Counted from the first letter of the stretch, positions 50,758-60,215 are shown. The stretch: DNA of 64,000 nt from Methylomonas sp. (GCF_023228165.1 NZ_JALOBS010000024.1:12539-76538); one strand, 5' to 3'. Numbers and translations: made by a program. Notes: a model not told the origin generated them from the sequence alone.

Positions 50758-53700
50758 TCACTCGCCATCTTCTCCATCTGCAGTGGAAGATGCTGCTGAA
50801 GCCGCATCGTCCTCCGGCAAATCCGCAGATGATGACGCGTCTTGCTTTTTATTCCATTCATCCGCCTGGTGCATTAAATCCGCACTTATGCCGATTTTCA
50901 TTAATTCTTTTATTCTTTTTTGCGCCGATATTTGATGCGCTTTGCTTCTGCAATGGCGCGTTAGATAAGTCCGCGCGAACTCTTTATTACAAGTATTACA
51001 ATGTAATCTCGTCTTAATTGCCGCCGGAGAAATAAATGGCGAATTTGACGCAAAGATAAAGAATCGCGCAATTGGCGAAAATGTATCCATAGATTTTGTC
51101 GCCGATTTCGATGCGGAAACCGGTATAATCGCGATTTGACCATCTTTTGTAATTTTTGTAATGCCGGAAATATCAAAATCTTCTGGCGCTTTTCCATATT
51201 TTATGCACGAGCCGCCATTTCGCGTACGCATTATTGGAATCACGCTATTAAACGCGCAATGCATCTGCTCGATATGCGAAATAACGACGAGGAAACTCAA
51301 ATCCATGCTTAAATCGACCAAGTGCTCGCAAATATTTTGTAGATTGTCCGCATCGAGACAACCGAATCCTTCATCTAAAATCATGAATTGTGGCATTGTG
51401 ATGAGCGACGTCCGCATTAGCGCGCGCCGAAATGCGAGCCCAGCGACAAACCGCTGATATCCGCTCGACAAATCAATTGGCGATTCGCTACCATCAGCGT
51501 TCACTGCGAGAATATGAATCGCCGCAGAACTATAAACGCGCGGTTGCCCGTTGGATTTTATTCTTGCTGAATTCATCGTCGCCATTTTACTTTTTGATAC
51601 AATCAACGGCTGCCCATCTTCATCAACAGAAGTCTGAATTTTTATTGTAAACGCATTGCTGCCATGCCGCACAATTGAACGCAGGACATTATTTGTTTCT
51701 TGCTGTAAATCGCCAAATGCCCGCGCGAGCATGAGATTTGGAATACCATATTTCGCATCGAGCGTTTTCTCATAGCGCTCAAAGAGGTCGATTTGGCGGC
51801 GGAAAATACTGACGCTCTTCATTTCGGCATCAAAAACAGACAATTTATCTGTTATCTTTTCAATATCTGCGATGATATGCGAATGCGCGCAAAGAATAGA
51901 TTCGTATTTTTCGCGATTGCGGCGAATTTGCTCTTCTGTGCGAATCATTTCATTGTAATCCGCGATTTGCTTCTTGAGCTGCACCAATCTGTCATTCGCT
52001 TCAATGATAGTATCTTCCTGGCGAGTGAGATTTTCTTTCGCAGCAGAAAGGCGAACTTGCGCGCTTTGAAGCTCGACAATCGCTCTATCAAGCTCTGAAA
52101 TCGAATGAAATTGCTTATGCAATTCTGTAATTCGCGCTTCTGCCGCACGAGCTTCGAGAATTTGAGGGGCATTTTTTATCGCGAATGAAAGTTGTTCCAA
52201 TTGTCGGCGCATTGCATCCGATGAACTAAATGCAGAAAGTAGATTATTGTAACTAAGAATAGTCTTCTGCTTCTCTTGAAGCGCTTTGAGAAGCGCGTTT
52301 TTTTCTTCGAGTTGCGCGCGAATATCGAGAATAGTCTTTGCGCAGCGAATTGCGGCTAAATCTGCGCCGATTTGCGCATTCTGCACAATTTTATCATGAT
52401 TGCGCTCACAGAAGATTAAATCGCGCAATCTCTTTTGTGCCACATTTTCGTTAAAATCAGCAGGAATTATCTTTGCTGCATCGCGGCGCTCTAATTCCGT
52501 GAGAATCGCCGGAAGTGTTAGACCGCTTGCTAGCATACTACTGGCTGCCAAATCATGAATAGTCTGCTTATTTTTTTGACAATCTGCACAATTGTCGCTC
52601 CATTGCAGATTTATTGACTCGAGGAATCGCTGCGCCAAAAGCGCATCGCGGCATTTAGCCAGCGTTTCTGTCGAAATTGCAGCGAACTGCGGCGATGGTT
52701 GCAATTTCGCGCAGCGTGAATATGCAGCAATTTGCGCGGAAATCGCATGAATCGCATCGGCAGTCGCATCAGCTTTCGCAATTGCGCAAGAAGAAGGCAA
52801 TCCCGCATCGAACGCCTCAGATTGGCGCTTTTCTGCAGCCGTGAGTGTTGCAGCATTTTCTTTAAGATGTGGCGAAGCACTCGCCTTTGCTAATTCCGCA
52901 CGCAGCCGTGCGTCCAATTGCTGTATTTCGCGCTGTAGCGAAACTAATTGCACAATTTCGCCGCGCAAACGCTCGTTCTCTTCCATTCGCGGTAATAACA
53001 CACTGATTCGCGCATGCTCTGATTCAGCGACAGATTTCGCGGGTGGATTTGAAGAAAGAATGTTAGTATCGAGAATAGATTGGCATTTCTTTATTTCCGC
53101 GCTTATTTCCGTCGGCGATAATTTGCCAACTTCTGCCACAGATAATTCTTCAATTTTTAATTTCACTGCAGCTTCTGCTTTCGTAAGCGTGACTATTTCT
53201 CGCGTGATTTGCTCACGCCGCTCGAGATGCTCGCTGATTTCCGCTAACATTCCTTCAACAGTTATTTTCGGCTTTGCAACGTAGTTTAAATGTTCCATCG
53301 CATCGAGAATAATTTTCGCTTCTTTAAGTTGCCGCGCGTAATCCTGCTCATTCGCGACAAGTTCGCGCCGTGAATTACGAAGATAAGCGCGATTTTCCTC
53401 ATTATATTCGGCTTCTTTTACTTGAAGTTCTGCCGCGCGAAGACGATGTCTATCATTTGTGCGAGAAAGAGCGGTTTTCAAATATTCCCAGCCTAAAAGA
53501 TGCATAATCAGTTCTCGCCTGTCATGGTCTGTTTTTTGGAAGAATCCTTGCGGCTCTTGTGTAGATAATGCCGTCGCGAGAAAAGTATCGGCAGTTCCGA
53601 CAGTGCGTTCAATTTCTTCATACGTTTTTGCAATTGTTTCGCATGTGTGATTTTCATCGCCGACGCGATAAACGATTGTTCCTTCGCGCATATTCCAGCG

Positions 53701-55254
53701 GCGATATACATCGTGAATTTGTAACGATGTTACAGCGCCGGGTATTGCAACACTAAAGCGAACGCGGCAGAATGCATCCTTCGATTCAGTATTAAGAACA
53801 AGTTTCGAAGAACCGCGCACAAAGCAATTAAATAGCGCTATCATCAAAATGTCAAAAATCGCGCTTTTGCCCGCGCGATTCGGCGCAAGAACGCCGAGAA
53901 GCGAAGATGAAAGATTCTCAAAAGAGATGAAATTTGTCTCACTGGAGTCATAGCAGAAAAGTCCCGACCATTCGAGCGAAAGCAGATTCCAGCGTATTGA
54001 GCGCGCAACAGGGACGATGTCAATTATTTCGCGCATTGTGTCGGCGTGTAAGCTGATAACTGCGTCAATATCTTCTTGCGTATCGCGAGGAAAATACTGT
54101 TTTAGTATCATAGTAATTAGTTCCGCATGATACGTCATTTGCGCATTCCAATTATCGGCGGTGCACGATTGCTGCAAATCAATGCCTGGCGCATTGTTGG
54201 CTGTCTTGCTGCTTAAAAACTGCGAAATCGAACTGCATTTATCGTGCGCGATATGAAATTCTGGGCGAATTGGCGATTTTACGGATGTTAGCACAGTGGT
54301 GAGTTTTTCGCCGATGAAATCAATATCTTCTTTTGCTACACCCGCCGCGGCATATACGAGAACGCGCGAAACACAGTTGGTCAGAATTTGTTCTGTATTT
54401 TTGCCATTTGCGCGCATCGTGTATCGCCTGCCATCCGGCGAATCTTTTATCGGCGCCATATCAAAGCGGACTTGGCATCCTTTTGATAAAATCGGCACAA
54501 ATTCTGGAAAAAGTGCCGGAACGCATCTTTTCTGTTGCGTCCAGCGAATAAAGCCTTTATCAGTTGTACTGCCGATATCGAGCTGAATGAGTGAGCCGGC
54601 ATAAACAATATTATCTTGAATTGCTGAGTCATGAACATGTCCGCACATTACTGCAGTGAATCCAGTGAAATTCCGAACACTAAATGTATCCGCTGAACAC
54701 CGATAAATACTCGGCTGATAATTGAAGCCGCTGATGAAATCATGCAAGAGCGCAATATTTACTCGCTGCGGAACTGGCGAGTAGGTGAGATTTTCGTTGC
54801 TCGAAAGTGGAGAATAAACATGAAATAATACGCCGTCAATTTCCGATATTCCTGTTGTTCCAAGGAAATAGAGATTTTGCGCAGGGCGCAGTGATTTAGA
54901 TGTAATTGGCGAAAGTAAATCGAGCATACCAGTATTATTTAAATTCGCATCGTGATTGCCGGGAATAATGATTGCGTACTTTACTAATCTGCAGAGTTTC
55001 GATAAATATCGAGAGAAATCTTCGATATTTTGCGCAGAAAGGCGTGTTTTGCAATGAAATATATCGCCGACGACAACGAGCAGCTTCTCTTGCGCGACAT
55101 CTGCGGCAATTATTTCCGCGAGTTTATCTATTGCTGCCGAGAGGCGGTCTCTATCCGAATCGCGAATATGCCAATCGGATGTCTGGTATATGAATCTATA
55201 CGGCATGGCAATCGGCGCTATTTCTTGTTGCGCAGATATTGTATTCGGCTCCAT
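50758..55254 (-). CDS. Mre11-Rad50 (SbcD-SbcC) fusion with C-terminal zinc finger
   Basis: 1498 residues from the ATG at 55254. The N-terminal 300 residues are an Mre11 nuclease: SDWHIRD, GDIFH, GNHD, CGHVHD metal ligands. Rad50 follows in the same chain: Walker A APNRAGKS (about residue 456), Q-loop STQEPQGFF, long coiled coils around a zinc hook CADC (about 888), signature DLSSGYQRF, Walker B MILDEGFGCLD (about 1290) and ISHIEQM. An extra C-terminal part carries a C2H2 finger CNTCNKEF...H..H (about 1415) and an acidic tail. It would bind and resect DNA ends in repair, recombination or genome processing. Mimivirus has a comparable fusion. The start at 55254 is set by a promoter motif and the Mre11 alignment. 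Confidence 0.93.
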   Translation of the reverse strand: MEPNTISAQQEIAPIAMPYRFIYQTSDWHIRDSDRDRLSAAIDKLAEIIAADVAQEKLLVVVGDIFHCKTRLSAQNIEDFSRYLSKLCRLVKYAIIIPGNHDANLNNTGMLDLLSPITSKSLRPAQNLYFLGTTGISEIDGVLFHVYSPLSSNENLTYSPVPQRVNIALLHDFISGFNYQPSIYRCSADTFSVRNFTGFTAVMCGHVHDSAIQDNIVYAGSLIQLDIGSTTDKGFIRWTQQKRCVPALFPEFVPILSKGCQVRFDMAPIKDSPDGRRYTMRANGKNTEQILTNCVSRVLVYAAAGVAKEDIDFIGEKLTTVLTSVKSPIRPEFHIAHDKCSSISQFLSSKTANNAPGIDLQQSCTADNWNAQMTYHAELITMILKQYFPRDTQEDIDAVISLHADTMREIIDIVPVARSIRWNLLSLEWSGLFCYDSSETNFISFENLSSSLLGVLAPNRAGKSAIFDILMIALFNCFVRGSSKLVLNTESKDAFCRVRFSVAIPGAVTSLQIHDVYRRWNMREGTIVYRVGDENHTCETIAKTYEEIERTVGTADTFLATALSTQEPQGFFQKTDHDRRELIMHLLGWEYLKTALSRTNDRHRLRAAELQVKEAEYNEENRAYLRNSRRELVANEQDYARQLKEAKIILDAMEHLNYVAKPKITVEGMLAEISEHLERREQITREIVTLTKAEAAVKLKIEELSVAEVGKLSPTEISAEIKKCQSILDTNILSSNPPAKSVAESEHARISVLLPRMEENERLRGEIVQLVSLQREIQQLDARLRAELAKASASPHLKENAATLTAAEKRQSEAFDAGLPSSCAIAKADATADAIHAISAQIAAYSRCAKLQPSPQFAAISTETLAKCRDALLAQRFLESINLQWSDNCADCQKNKQTIHDLAASSMLASGLTLPAILTELERRDAAKIIPADFNENVAQKRLRDLIFCERNHDKIVQNAQIGADLAAIRCAKTILDIRAQLEEKNALLKALQEKQKTILSYNNLLSAFSSSDAMRRQLEQLSFAIKNAPQILEARAAEARITELHKQFHSISELDRAIVELQSAQVRLSAAKENLTRQEDTIIEANDRLVQLKKQIADYNEMIRTEEQIRRNREKYESILCAHSHIIADIEKITDKLSVFDAEMKSVSIFRRQIDLFERYEKTLDAKYGIPNLMLARAFGDLQQETNNVLRSIVRHGSNAFTIKIQTSVDEDGQPLIVSKSKMATMNSARIKSNGQPRVYSSAAIHILAVNADGSESPIDLSSGYQRFVAGLAFRRALMRTSLITMPQFMILDEGFGCLDADNLQNICEHLVDLSMDLSFLVVISHIEQMHCAFNSVIPIMRTRNGGSCIKYGKAPEDFDISGITKITKDGQIAIIPVSASKSATKSMDTFSPIARFFIFASNSPFISPAAIKTRLHCNTCNKEFARTYLTRHCRSKAHQISAQKRIKELMKIGISADLMHQADEWNKKQDASSSADLPEDDAASAASSTADGEDGE

Positions 55255-55278
55255 CTTATATTCTTGACGTTGTGCGCA

Positions 55279-55294
55279 GTTCAAAAAAGAAAAA
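55279..55294 (-). promoter_or_regulatory. T-rich GAA promoter motif for the Mre11-Rad50 gene
   Basis: Minus strand TTTTTCTTTTTTGAAC, 24 bases before the ATG at 55254. Confidence 0.65.
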
Positions 55295-55304
55295 TTGATA
55301 TATG

Positions 55305-55319
55305 CTTCTTTTTTGAACC
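55305..55319 (+). promoter_or_regulatory. T-rich GAA promoter motif for the gene at 55345
   Basis: CTTCTTTTTTGAACC, 25 bases before the ATG. With the minus-strand copy at 55279 it forms a back-to-back pair between divergent genes. Confidence 0.65.
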
Positions 55320-55344
55320 GTGCAATACCCGTAGAAATAATTAG

Positions 55345-55962
55345 ATGAGTGATATCATGCCTGACTCGAATGTCTGCATTGCTGATAGACAAGCAGACAT
55401 CAGCTCCACCAAAGGTGTCGAGCCGGAGGCGAGCTCGCCATTAATGAATCCATCATTAGCAAACTCTACATTACATGTAATCGCTATGGGTGATTATCTT
55501 CATTTGCGCGAATTTCGTGCTATCGCGTGTGTTTGCCGCGATTGGTGCGAAATTATCCACGACATCGTTCGGCAGAAAAATCTTGTCATAACTCGCGTAG
55601 AAATCAAAAATAAAATTATATCGTTTCGCAGGATTGATGGTGCTCCGCCGGATATTTTAGAAGGACTATATGGGATTGTCTCGTTTCGCGAAATCAATGA
55701 TTTCCAAAGACTTTCAGAATTTATTACGCTGGATACACCATTTTCAATGCCGAACAAAACGTGGACTTTTCGCGAGATGTTCTCGCGATATATTTGCCGA
55801 AATGCCGAGTTATCATCTTGCATTATTGAGTGTTATCCTCGAAATGCTCCAAATCACAGCGATTGGGATAATGCCATTAGCAATTGCTGCGAGCGGTTAT
55901 ATTCGAGCAAAAATAAACTTTCGCCATTAAATGGAAGTTTATTCCAAAAAAATTCAGAATGA
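55345..55962 (+). CDS. F-box protein with module
   Basis: 205 residues. Near the N-terminus ISSTKGVEPEASSPL comes from a 30-bp module (55401). Then LHVIAMGDYLHLREFRAIAC then VCRDWCEIIHDIVRQK is an F-box. The C-terminal part is helical with no solenoid repeats, unlike the other F-box families here. It overlaps the next gene by ATGA (55959). Confidence 0.65.
   Translation: MSDIMPDSNVCIADRQADISSTKGVEPEASSPLMNPSLANSTLHVIAMGDYLHLREFRAIACVCRDWCEIIHDIVRQKNLVITRVEIKNKIISFRRIDGAPPDILEGLYGIVSFREINDFQRLSEFITLDTPFSMPNKTWTFREMFSRYICRNAELSSCIIECYPRNAPNHSDWDNAISNCCERLYSSKNKLSPLNGSLFQKNSE
55401..55436. repeat. 30-bp module in F-box gene
   Basis: CAGCTC at 55401 and GAGCTC at 55431, 30 bp apart, core CACCAAAGGTGTCGAGCC. 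Confidence 0.85.
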
Positions 55963-56408
55963 TTCTTAGTGTGTGCGGTTATCTTAGTCATTTGGGAGAA
56001 ATTGGCGGCAGTCGTTATGAATCGGTTGTCGAGTCTCAAACGAGGAAACTTGGCGACGGTGTTCCCGAAAATGATGCAGAAACTCTTCTACGTAAAGAGC
56101 ACTCTGATGCGCTACATGAACTTATTAACTTCGTGGCGATTATTGAACACGGACAAAAAATAGAACGAGTGCATCGGAGACACTTTACTGCAATTGTTGA
56201 ACTTTTTCCAGAATCGATTCGAGAAGAAATTAGCCATTTTCTCGAACGAGAAGTACGTACTGAAGTAGAGTGGATAAATACGCATGATGCGGAAGAAAAG
56301 CAGCGGCTGCTTATTGAGAAGAATCCAGGCATAACGCCAGAGCGTCTTCGGCGTTTGGAATTTCTCGAAACACAGCGGAAGTATTTCGGCAATCAGCCGA
56401 AAGAATAA
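55959..56408 (+). CDS. Hypothetical helical protein, 149 aa
   Basis: Starts inside the stop of the previous gene (ATGA), so translation may be coupled or a separate transcript used. Mostly charged helices (EVRTEVEWINTHDAEEKQRL, GITPERLRRLEFLETQRKYF). No module, no membrane segment, no family recognised. Confidence 0.55.
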   Translation: MILSVCGYLSHLGEIGGSRYESVVESQTRKLGDGVPENDAETLLRKEHSDALHELINFVAIIEHGQKIERVHRRHFTAIVELFPESIREEISHFLEREVRTEVEWINTHDAEEKQRLLIEKNPGITPERLRRLEFLETQRKYFGNQPKE

Positions 56409-56424
56409 AAAAATTCTCAATTAT

Positions 56425-56440
56425 CTTCTTTTTTTGAATA
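56425..56440 (+). promoter_or_regulatory. T7-GAA promoter motif for the HAD gene
   Basis: TCTTCTTTTTTTGAAT, 20 bases before the ATG at 56461. Confidence 0.65.
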
Positions 56441-56460
56441 AACACGGCTATTAATCAAAT

Positions 56461-56910
56461 ATGGCGAAAGGTAAATGTATCGCAATTGATATGGATGACA
56501 CTTTCATAATTCCGAGCGAGTCATCTGCCAGTTCGCCGAAGGCTCGACCCCTCCGGGAGAATTGCCCGCGCTTAGTTGATGGCGCGTTTGAAATTCTCCG
56601 CAGTACGCGAGATTTAGCGCGGAAATTTGGCTACGTATTTGTCGTTCTTTCGAATAATTACTCAGCGTCTGCGATTTGCGATGCGGCTGGAGTAAGTTGT
56701 CTATTTGATGAGATTATATATGCCAACAATATGTATACCAAATCTGTGTCTCTGCATTCTGCTGGTTATGACGCGGAACTTTCGTGGCTCGTCGATGATA
56801 AAATGGAGAATATTCTTCAATTCGAAAGAGGATGCGCTGGAGGAGTATGCGTGAATGATTGGGATTTACGCGCGGCATATTTATCGCTCGTAGCGCGCTT
56901 AGAAAAATAA
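56461..56910 (+). CDS. HAD-superfamily phosphatase-like protein
   Basis: 149 residues. AIDMDDTFI near the N-terminus is the DxDxT nucleophile motif (Asp10, Asp12). VFVVLSNNYSA is motif II. A later SWLVDDKMEN supplies the motif IV acidic pair, after which VCVNDWDLRAAY closes the fold. The small cap-less size suits a protein or nucleotide phosphatase; the substrate is unknown. A degenerate module (SASSPKARPLRENCP) sits between motifs I and II, where caps are normally inserted. Confidence 0.8.
   Translation: MAKGKCIAIDMDDTFIIPSESSASSPKARPLRENCPRLVDGAFEILRSTRDLARKFGYVFVVLSNNYSASAICDAAGVSCLFDEIIYANNMYTKSVSLHSAGYDAELSWLVDDKMENILQFERGCAGGVCVNDWDLRAAYLSLVARLEK
56529..56564. repeat. 30-bp module in HAD gene
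   Basis: CAGTTC at 56529 and GAATTG at 56559, 30 bp apart, core GCCGAAGGCTCGACCCC. Confidence 0.75.
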
Positions 56911-56956
56911 CGCAAAAAATCCGAAGATGAATCGCGATTCTTTTTTTGCACCGCGA

Positions 56957-58846
56957 TTATATCGCGCCAACCATCCGCAAGATAAAAGCAATTCGCTCAC
57001 GCATGAGCGCAATATCGCACGCTGAAACACGCGAATCATATGGCGCGTAATGTTCGAATATCATCGCGAGAATTTTCATTTGCGGCTTGAGATAATCTGC
57101 CGCATCCGCAGGATAATCGCGTATCATTCGCAACAATTTCGCGCAAACATTATCCCTGTGTTCGCTAGCGAGGTACATTTCGCCTCCACAATGCAAAGAA
57201 TATGTTTCCATACTATTTCTGAGCCGTGGATTCCATGCGCTTTGGATGAAATATTCCTTAGTGAGAATTTGCCCAATGATAAAGCTGATGCAATATTCGC
57301 GCATCAGTTGCCTACGCGCGAAAGTGTCTTCTTTTGGATGCAGTCGGCGTACGAGTTGCGTCCGTTGTAAATCGAGAATATTGCCGTCAAATCCATTACA
57401 TGTGACGATATTGTCCACTTTTCGCAAACATTCGCCGCAAGAAATATCCAGCGAAATGATGAAATACGCTTCTTGATTCGCGCACTTCATGCGGGACGCG
57501 TTGCGCGAATCGAGAAATAAGTCGCAGCGCATTTTAGCGGCTTCAGCGGGAAGAAAACGCGGCGAAGAGCTCGTTAGACTTCTGCGAACGACTGTCGCAG
57601 ATAATACTTGAAGCATTTCGGCGGCATCGATTGGTCCGCGAATAAGTACAATCTGCGGTGTAAATTTATCTTTTGCGAAATATGCGAAGCGAGTCTGCTG
57701 GACTCTGCATTTACTGAGCGATAAAAACGCAATCGGCGCGAATGTCTCGGATTCCGCTCGGATAATTTCATCTTCCCATCGCGGAAGTGCGATTTCCGTA
57801 CACTTTCGCGCGCTAAATTCGTTTAATAGCCAGCGCGACGAGTGCGCCGCGGCGAGTGTTCTGTGATGAGTGAAATACTGTGTCGCCGAGCGTTTATCCA
57901 ATTTGGCGAATTCCGGCGAAGCCGTCGAGCCTTCGGCGAATTCTCGTGGTATTATCGCGGCGTATTCGCCACTCGGCGCGGGAAATTCCCAGATTATTCG
58001 CCGCCGAAGCGCATCAAAGTCAGATTTCGGCACTGAATTACGAGGCGGAACATCATCGACACTTATTTCACAATCTTCGCAAAAACGAGAAATATCCATG
58101 CCGAAATGCGCGCATACATACAACATCGAAACATAAGCGCGCAATTCTCGTTGGCGTGCTTCGCAATAAAATCCGCTTTCGTTTATCAATTTTACCCAAT
58201 CAAGGCAGACGCGATGAACAACAGTAAGATAAAGAAATAGCCATCCATCCTCGGCAATTCGCGATCCGTTGGCGAGCATTTCTGGGCAAATTGGCGAAAG
58301 CGCGATTGTGTTAATCGGAATATCAGAATACTGGCATGTGCAAACCATAGCGCCGAAGAAATTTGCGTATTTGAGAAATTTAATATAAATGCGCTCTCTT
58401 TCAATTAATCGCCCACAATTCGTATTGGCGCGAATCGCAAGCGCGATATTTTGGAGCATTTGAACACGCCATGAGCGCTTTAGATTCGCGCGATTTTGTT
58501 GGCGAATGCATGTTCGATAAAAGAAAAGATTTTGCGATTTACGCAGCGCACATAGCGCGTAAATGGCGGTGAGTATGTCGCGATGATTCGCATATTCGCG
58601 AATGCGAGTTAAAAGCCTATCGAACGCGCAGATACAATGAATACCAGCATGACCCACTTCTTCTATAAAAATTTCGCGCAACAGTGCGGAAAATCGCGCA
58701 GGCGAAATATTTGCCAAGAATTCGCCAGCAATAGCAATTGCCGCCACGGAATCACTGGCGCGAATCGCACATGCAAATCGTATTCTTGCGTCTGTGAATT
58801 CTGGGGCTTCATTTTGAAAATATCGCGCGTTTGTATCTTTCGGCAT
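56957..58846 (-). CDS. Hypothetical protein, 629 aa, with module
   Basis: Not recognised. Largely helical, Cys/Arg-rich in the first half (AICTYQY-type segments such as CTCQYSDIPINTIALS), with a beta-containing middle. A 30-bp module at 57908 gives REFAEGSTASPEFAK. No membrane helix and no clear catalytic motif. Length and position opposite the HAD gene suggest a major structural or replication-associated protein, but nothing shows which. No T-rich motif is seen on its strand upstream. Confidence 0.7.
   Translation of the reverse strand: MPKDTNARYFQNEAPEFTDARIRFACAIRASDSVAAIAIAGEFLANISPARFSALLREIFIEEVGHAGIHCICAFDRLLTRIREYANHRDILTAIYALCALRKSQNLFFYRTCIRQQNRANLKRSWRVQMLQNIALAIRANTNCGRLIERERIYIKFLKYANFFGAMVCTCQYSDIPINTIALSPICPEMLANGSRIAEDGWLFLYLTVVHRVCLDWVKLINESGFYCEARQRELRAYVSMLYVCAHFGMDISRFCEDCEISVDDVPPRNSVPKSDFDALRRRIIWEFPAPSGEYAAIIPREFAEGSTASPEFAKLDKRSATQYFTHHRTLAAAHSSRWLLNEFSARKCTEIALPRWEDEIIRAESETFAPIAFLSLSKCRVQQTRFAYFAKDKFTPQIVLIRGPIDAAEMLQVLSATVVRRSLTSSSPRFLPAEAAKMRCDLFLDSRNASRMKCANQEAYFIISLDISCGECLRKVDNIVTCNGFDGNILDLQRTQLVRRLHPKEDTFARRQLMREYCISFIIGQILTKEYFIQSAWNPRLRNSMETYSLHCGGEMYLASEHRDNVCAKLLRMIRDYPADAADYLKPQMKILAMIFEHYAPYDSRVSACDIALMRERIAFILRMVGAI
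57908..57943. repeat. 30-bp module, GAATTC type
   Basis: GAATTC at 57908 and 57938, 30 bp apart, core CGGCGAAGCCGTCGAGCC. The hexamer matches at both ends but differs from the common GAGCTC. Confidence 0.9.
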
Positions 58847-58866
58847 TCGTGTAAGCTATATTGCTT

Positions 58867-58881
58867 TTTTCTTTTTGAATT
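58867..58881 (+). promoter_or_regulatory. T-rich GAA promoter motif for the small gene at 58906
   Basis: TTTTCTTTTTGAATT, 24 bases before the ATG. Confidence 0.5.
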
Positions 58882-58905
58882 AAGATGAACAAAGGATAAT
58901 AATCA

Positions 58906-59052
58906 ATGCCGTTGTCTAGTGACGATTCGCCAGTTTTAGTGGAACGCATGCCGCCTACGCCGGTTCTAAAACCGATAATTTCAGCAATACTGCCACTTCC
59001 ATTGAATCTTGAAACGAGTGCTGACATTGCGGAAGGATACTCGAAAAATTAG
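58906..59052 (+). CDS. Small protein, 48 aa
   Basis: ATG at 58906, TAG at 59050-59052. It starts MPLSSDDSPVLVERMPPTPV and ends EGYSKN. Pro-rich, possibly disordered. It is supported by a promoter motif at the usual distance and by a second motif that follows directly for the next gene. Function unknown. Confidence 0.5.
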   Translation: MPLSSDDSPVLVERMPPTPVLKPIISAILPLPLNLETSADIAEGYSKN

Positions 59053-59064
59053 GCGGAGTCTTGT

Positions 59065-59079
59065 CGCTTTTTTTGAATC
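59065..59079 (+). promoter_or_regulatory. T7-GAA promoter motif for the gene at 59104
   Basis: CGCTTTTTTTGAATC, 24 bases before the ATG. Confidence 0.65.
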
Positions 59080-59103
59080 AAGCCACGACAAATAAATAAA
59101 GGA

Positions 59104-60063
59104 ATGATTCGCTCATCGGCAATCCAATTCACAGCCGCAATATCGCGCGAAGAAAGTCCAATTTCCCTTATTTCGTCGTATGCTGCGCAGACTATTTTCG
59201 AATATTTGCGTAACTCAGAGGAATCGCTAAATATTATCTACACCAAGAATATCTTCGAATGGTGCGGCATTAAAACACAATTATGGTTTTGCCAAATTAA
59301 TAGCAAAGATGAAGTTCACCACGAATTAATCGCGGAGAAACCGCCCGCATTTATCAATACAACATTCATATGGCTGCGCGATAAGTTATTCGCATTCGAT
59401 TTACCCGATATGTACTCGTGTTATATTGCGCGAATCACTACATTCACACGAATCAGTGAGAATAATTGGCGCGAAGAAGACCTTTCAGTGGACGAAATAT
59501 GCCGGAAATCGCTATTACCAGGGGGGACATCTCATTTTTGGCGACAAATTATTTTCCCGGAATTCAAATGCGGAACGCGTAACAATTTCCGTCGATTTGG
59601 ACGCTTTATGTTGGGCATCGTGGGCGAAAAAATATTCTGCTTTGTAAATGGCGATGATATGCTGCGATTATACAATGTCAAAAAACAGCAAATTGAATCA
59701 ATTCCACTTCCTTATGCGAATCGATTTGAACTGCCACCAGATGAAAAACCATTTATCAATATCGGCGGCATGCTATTTGGATTAGTTTCGCAATCCGCAG
59801 ATGGAGCGTTCGTTGCGCGATTCGATACACAAACTGGTCTTTGGCAGAACGTTTGCAAGGTGTCTGGGGATCAGTCTAATATCCAGTTTAGCAACATGTT
59901 GAATATTGAATGGCGCGGCAAATTCTGCGTTGTATCAAGAAATTCTATTAGGGACGCGGTGGAACTCGTCATGATTGATCTGACGACTGGTAAACCGAAG
60001 ATAATTAAATTATCAGAAGATATCATTGGACCACAATACGCATTTTCTTCGGAAAATTTTTAA
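59104..60063 (+). CDS. F-box/kelch-like protein
   Basis: 319 residues. The N-terminus AIQFTAAISREESPISLISS then YAAQTIFEYLRNSEESLNII is F-box-like. The rest holds kelch-type blades: RFMLGIVGEKIFCFVNGDDM, GGMLFGLVSQSADGAFVARF then DTQTGLWQNV, and EWRGKFCVVSR. It is a paralogue of the gene at 60364. F-box/kelch proteins recruit targets through the propeller to ubiquitin ligases. Confidence 0.7.
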   Translation: MIRSSAIQFTAAISREESPISLISSYAAQTIFEYLRNSEESLNIIYTKNIFEWCGIKTQLWFCQINSKDEVHHELIAEKPPAFINTTFIWLRDKLFAFDLPDMYSCYIARITTFTRISENNWREEDLSVDEICRKSLLPGGTSHFWRQIIFPEFKCGTRNNFRRFGRFMLGIVGEKIFCFVNGDDMLRLYNVKKQQIESIPLPYANRFELPPDEKPFINIGGMLFGLVSQSADGAFVARFDTQTGLWQNVCKVSGDQSNIQFSNMLNIEWRGKFCVVSRNSIRDAVELVMIDLTTGKPKIIKLSEDIIGPQYAFSSENF

Positions 60064-60166
60064 ATATGCCGGGATTCGCGTGCGAATATATTAGCGGATT
60101 AGTTGTTAAATCGCACGGCACAAATGTGTATTGATGAAGACAATACTGTTTATGTTTGCTAAAACG

Positions 60167-60215
60167 CAACTCCCGCGTAGCGGTCGCACTTCGTGCTCGA
60201 GCATCCGGCGAACTC
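60167..60215. repeat. Extended module, intergenic, next to promoter
   Basis: CAACTC at 60167 and GAACTC at 60210, 43 bp apart, with type B core CCGCGTAGCGGTCG then extra sequence. It abuts a T7-GAA motif whose first bases it may supply. Confidence 0.65.
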
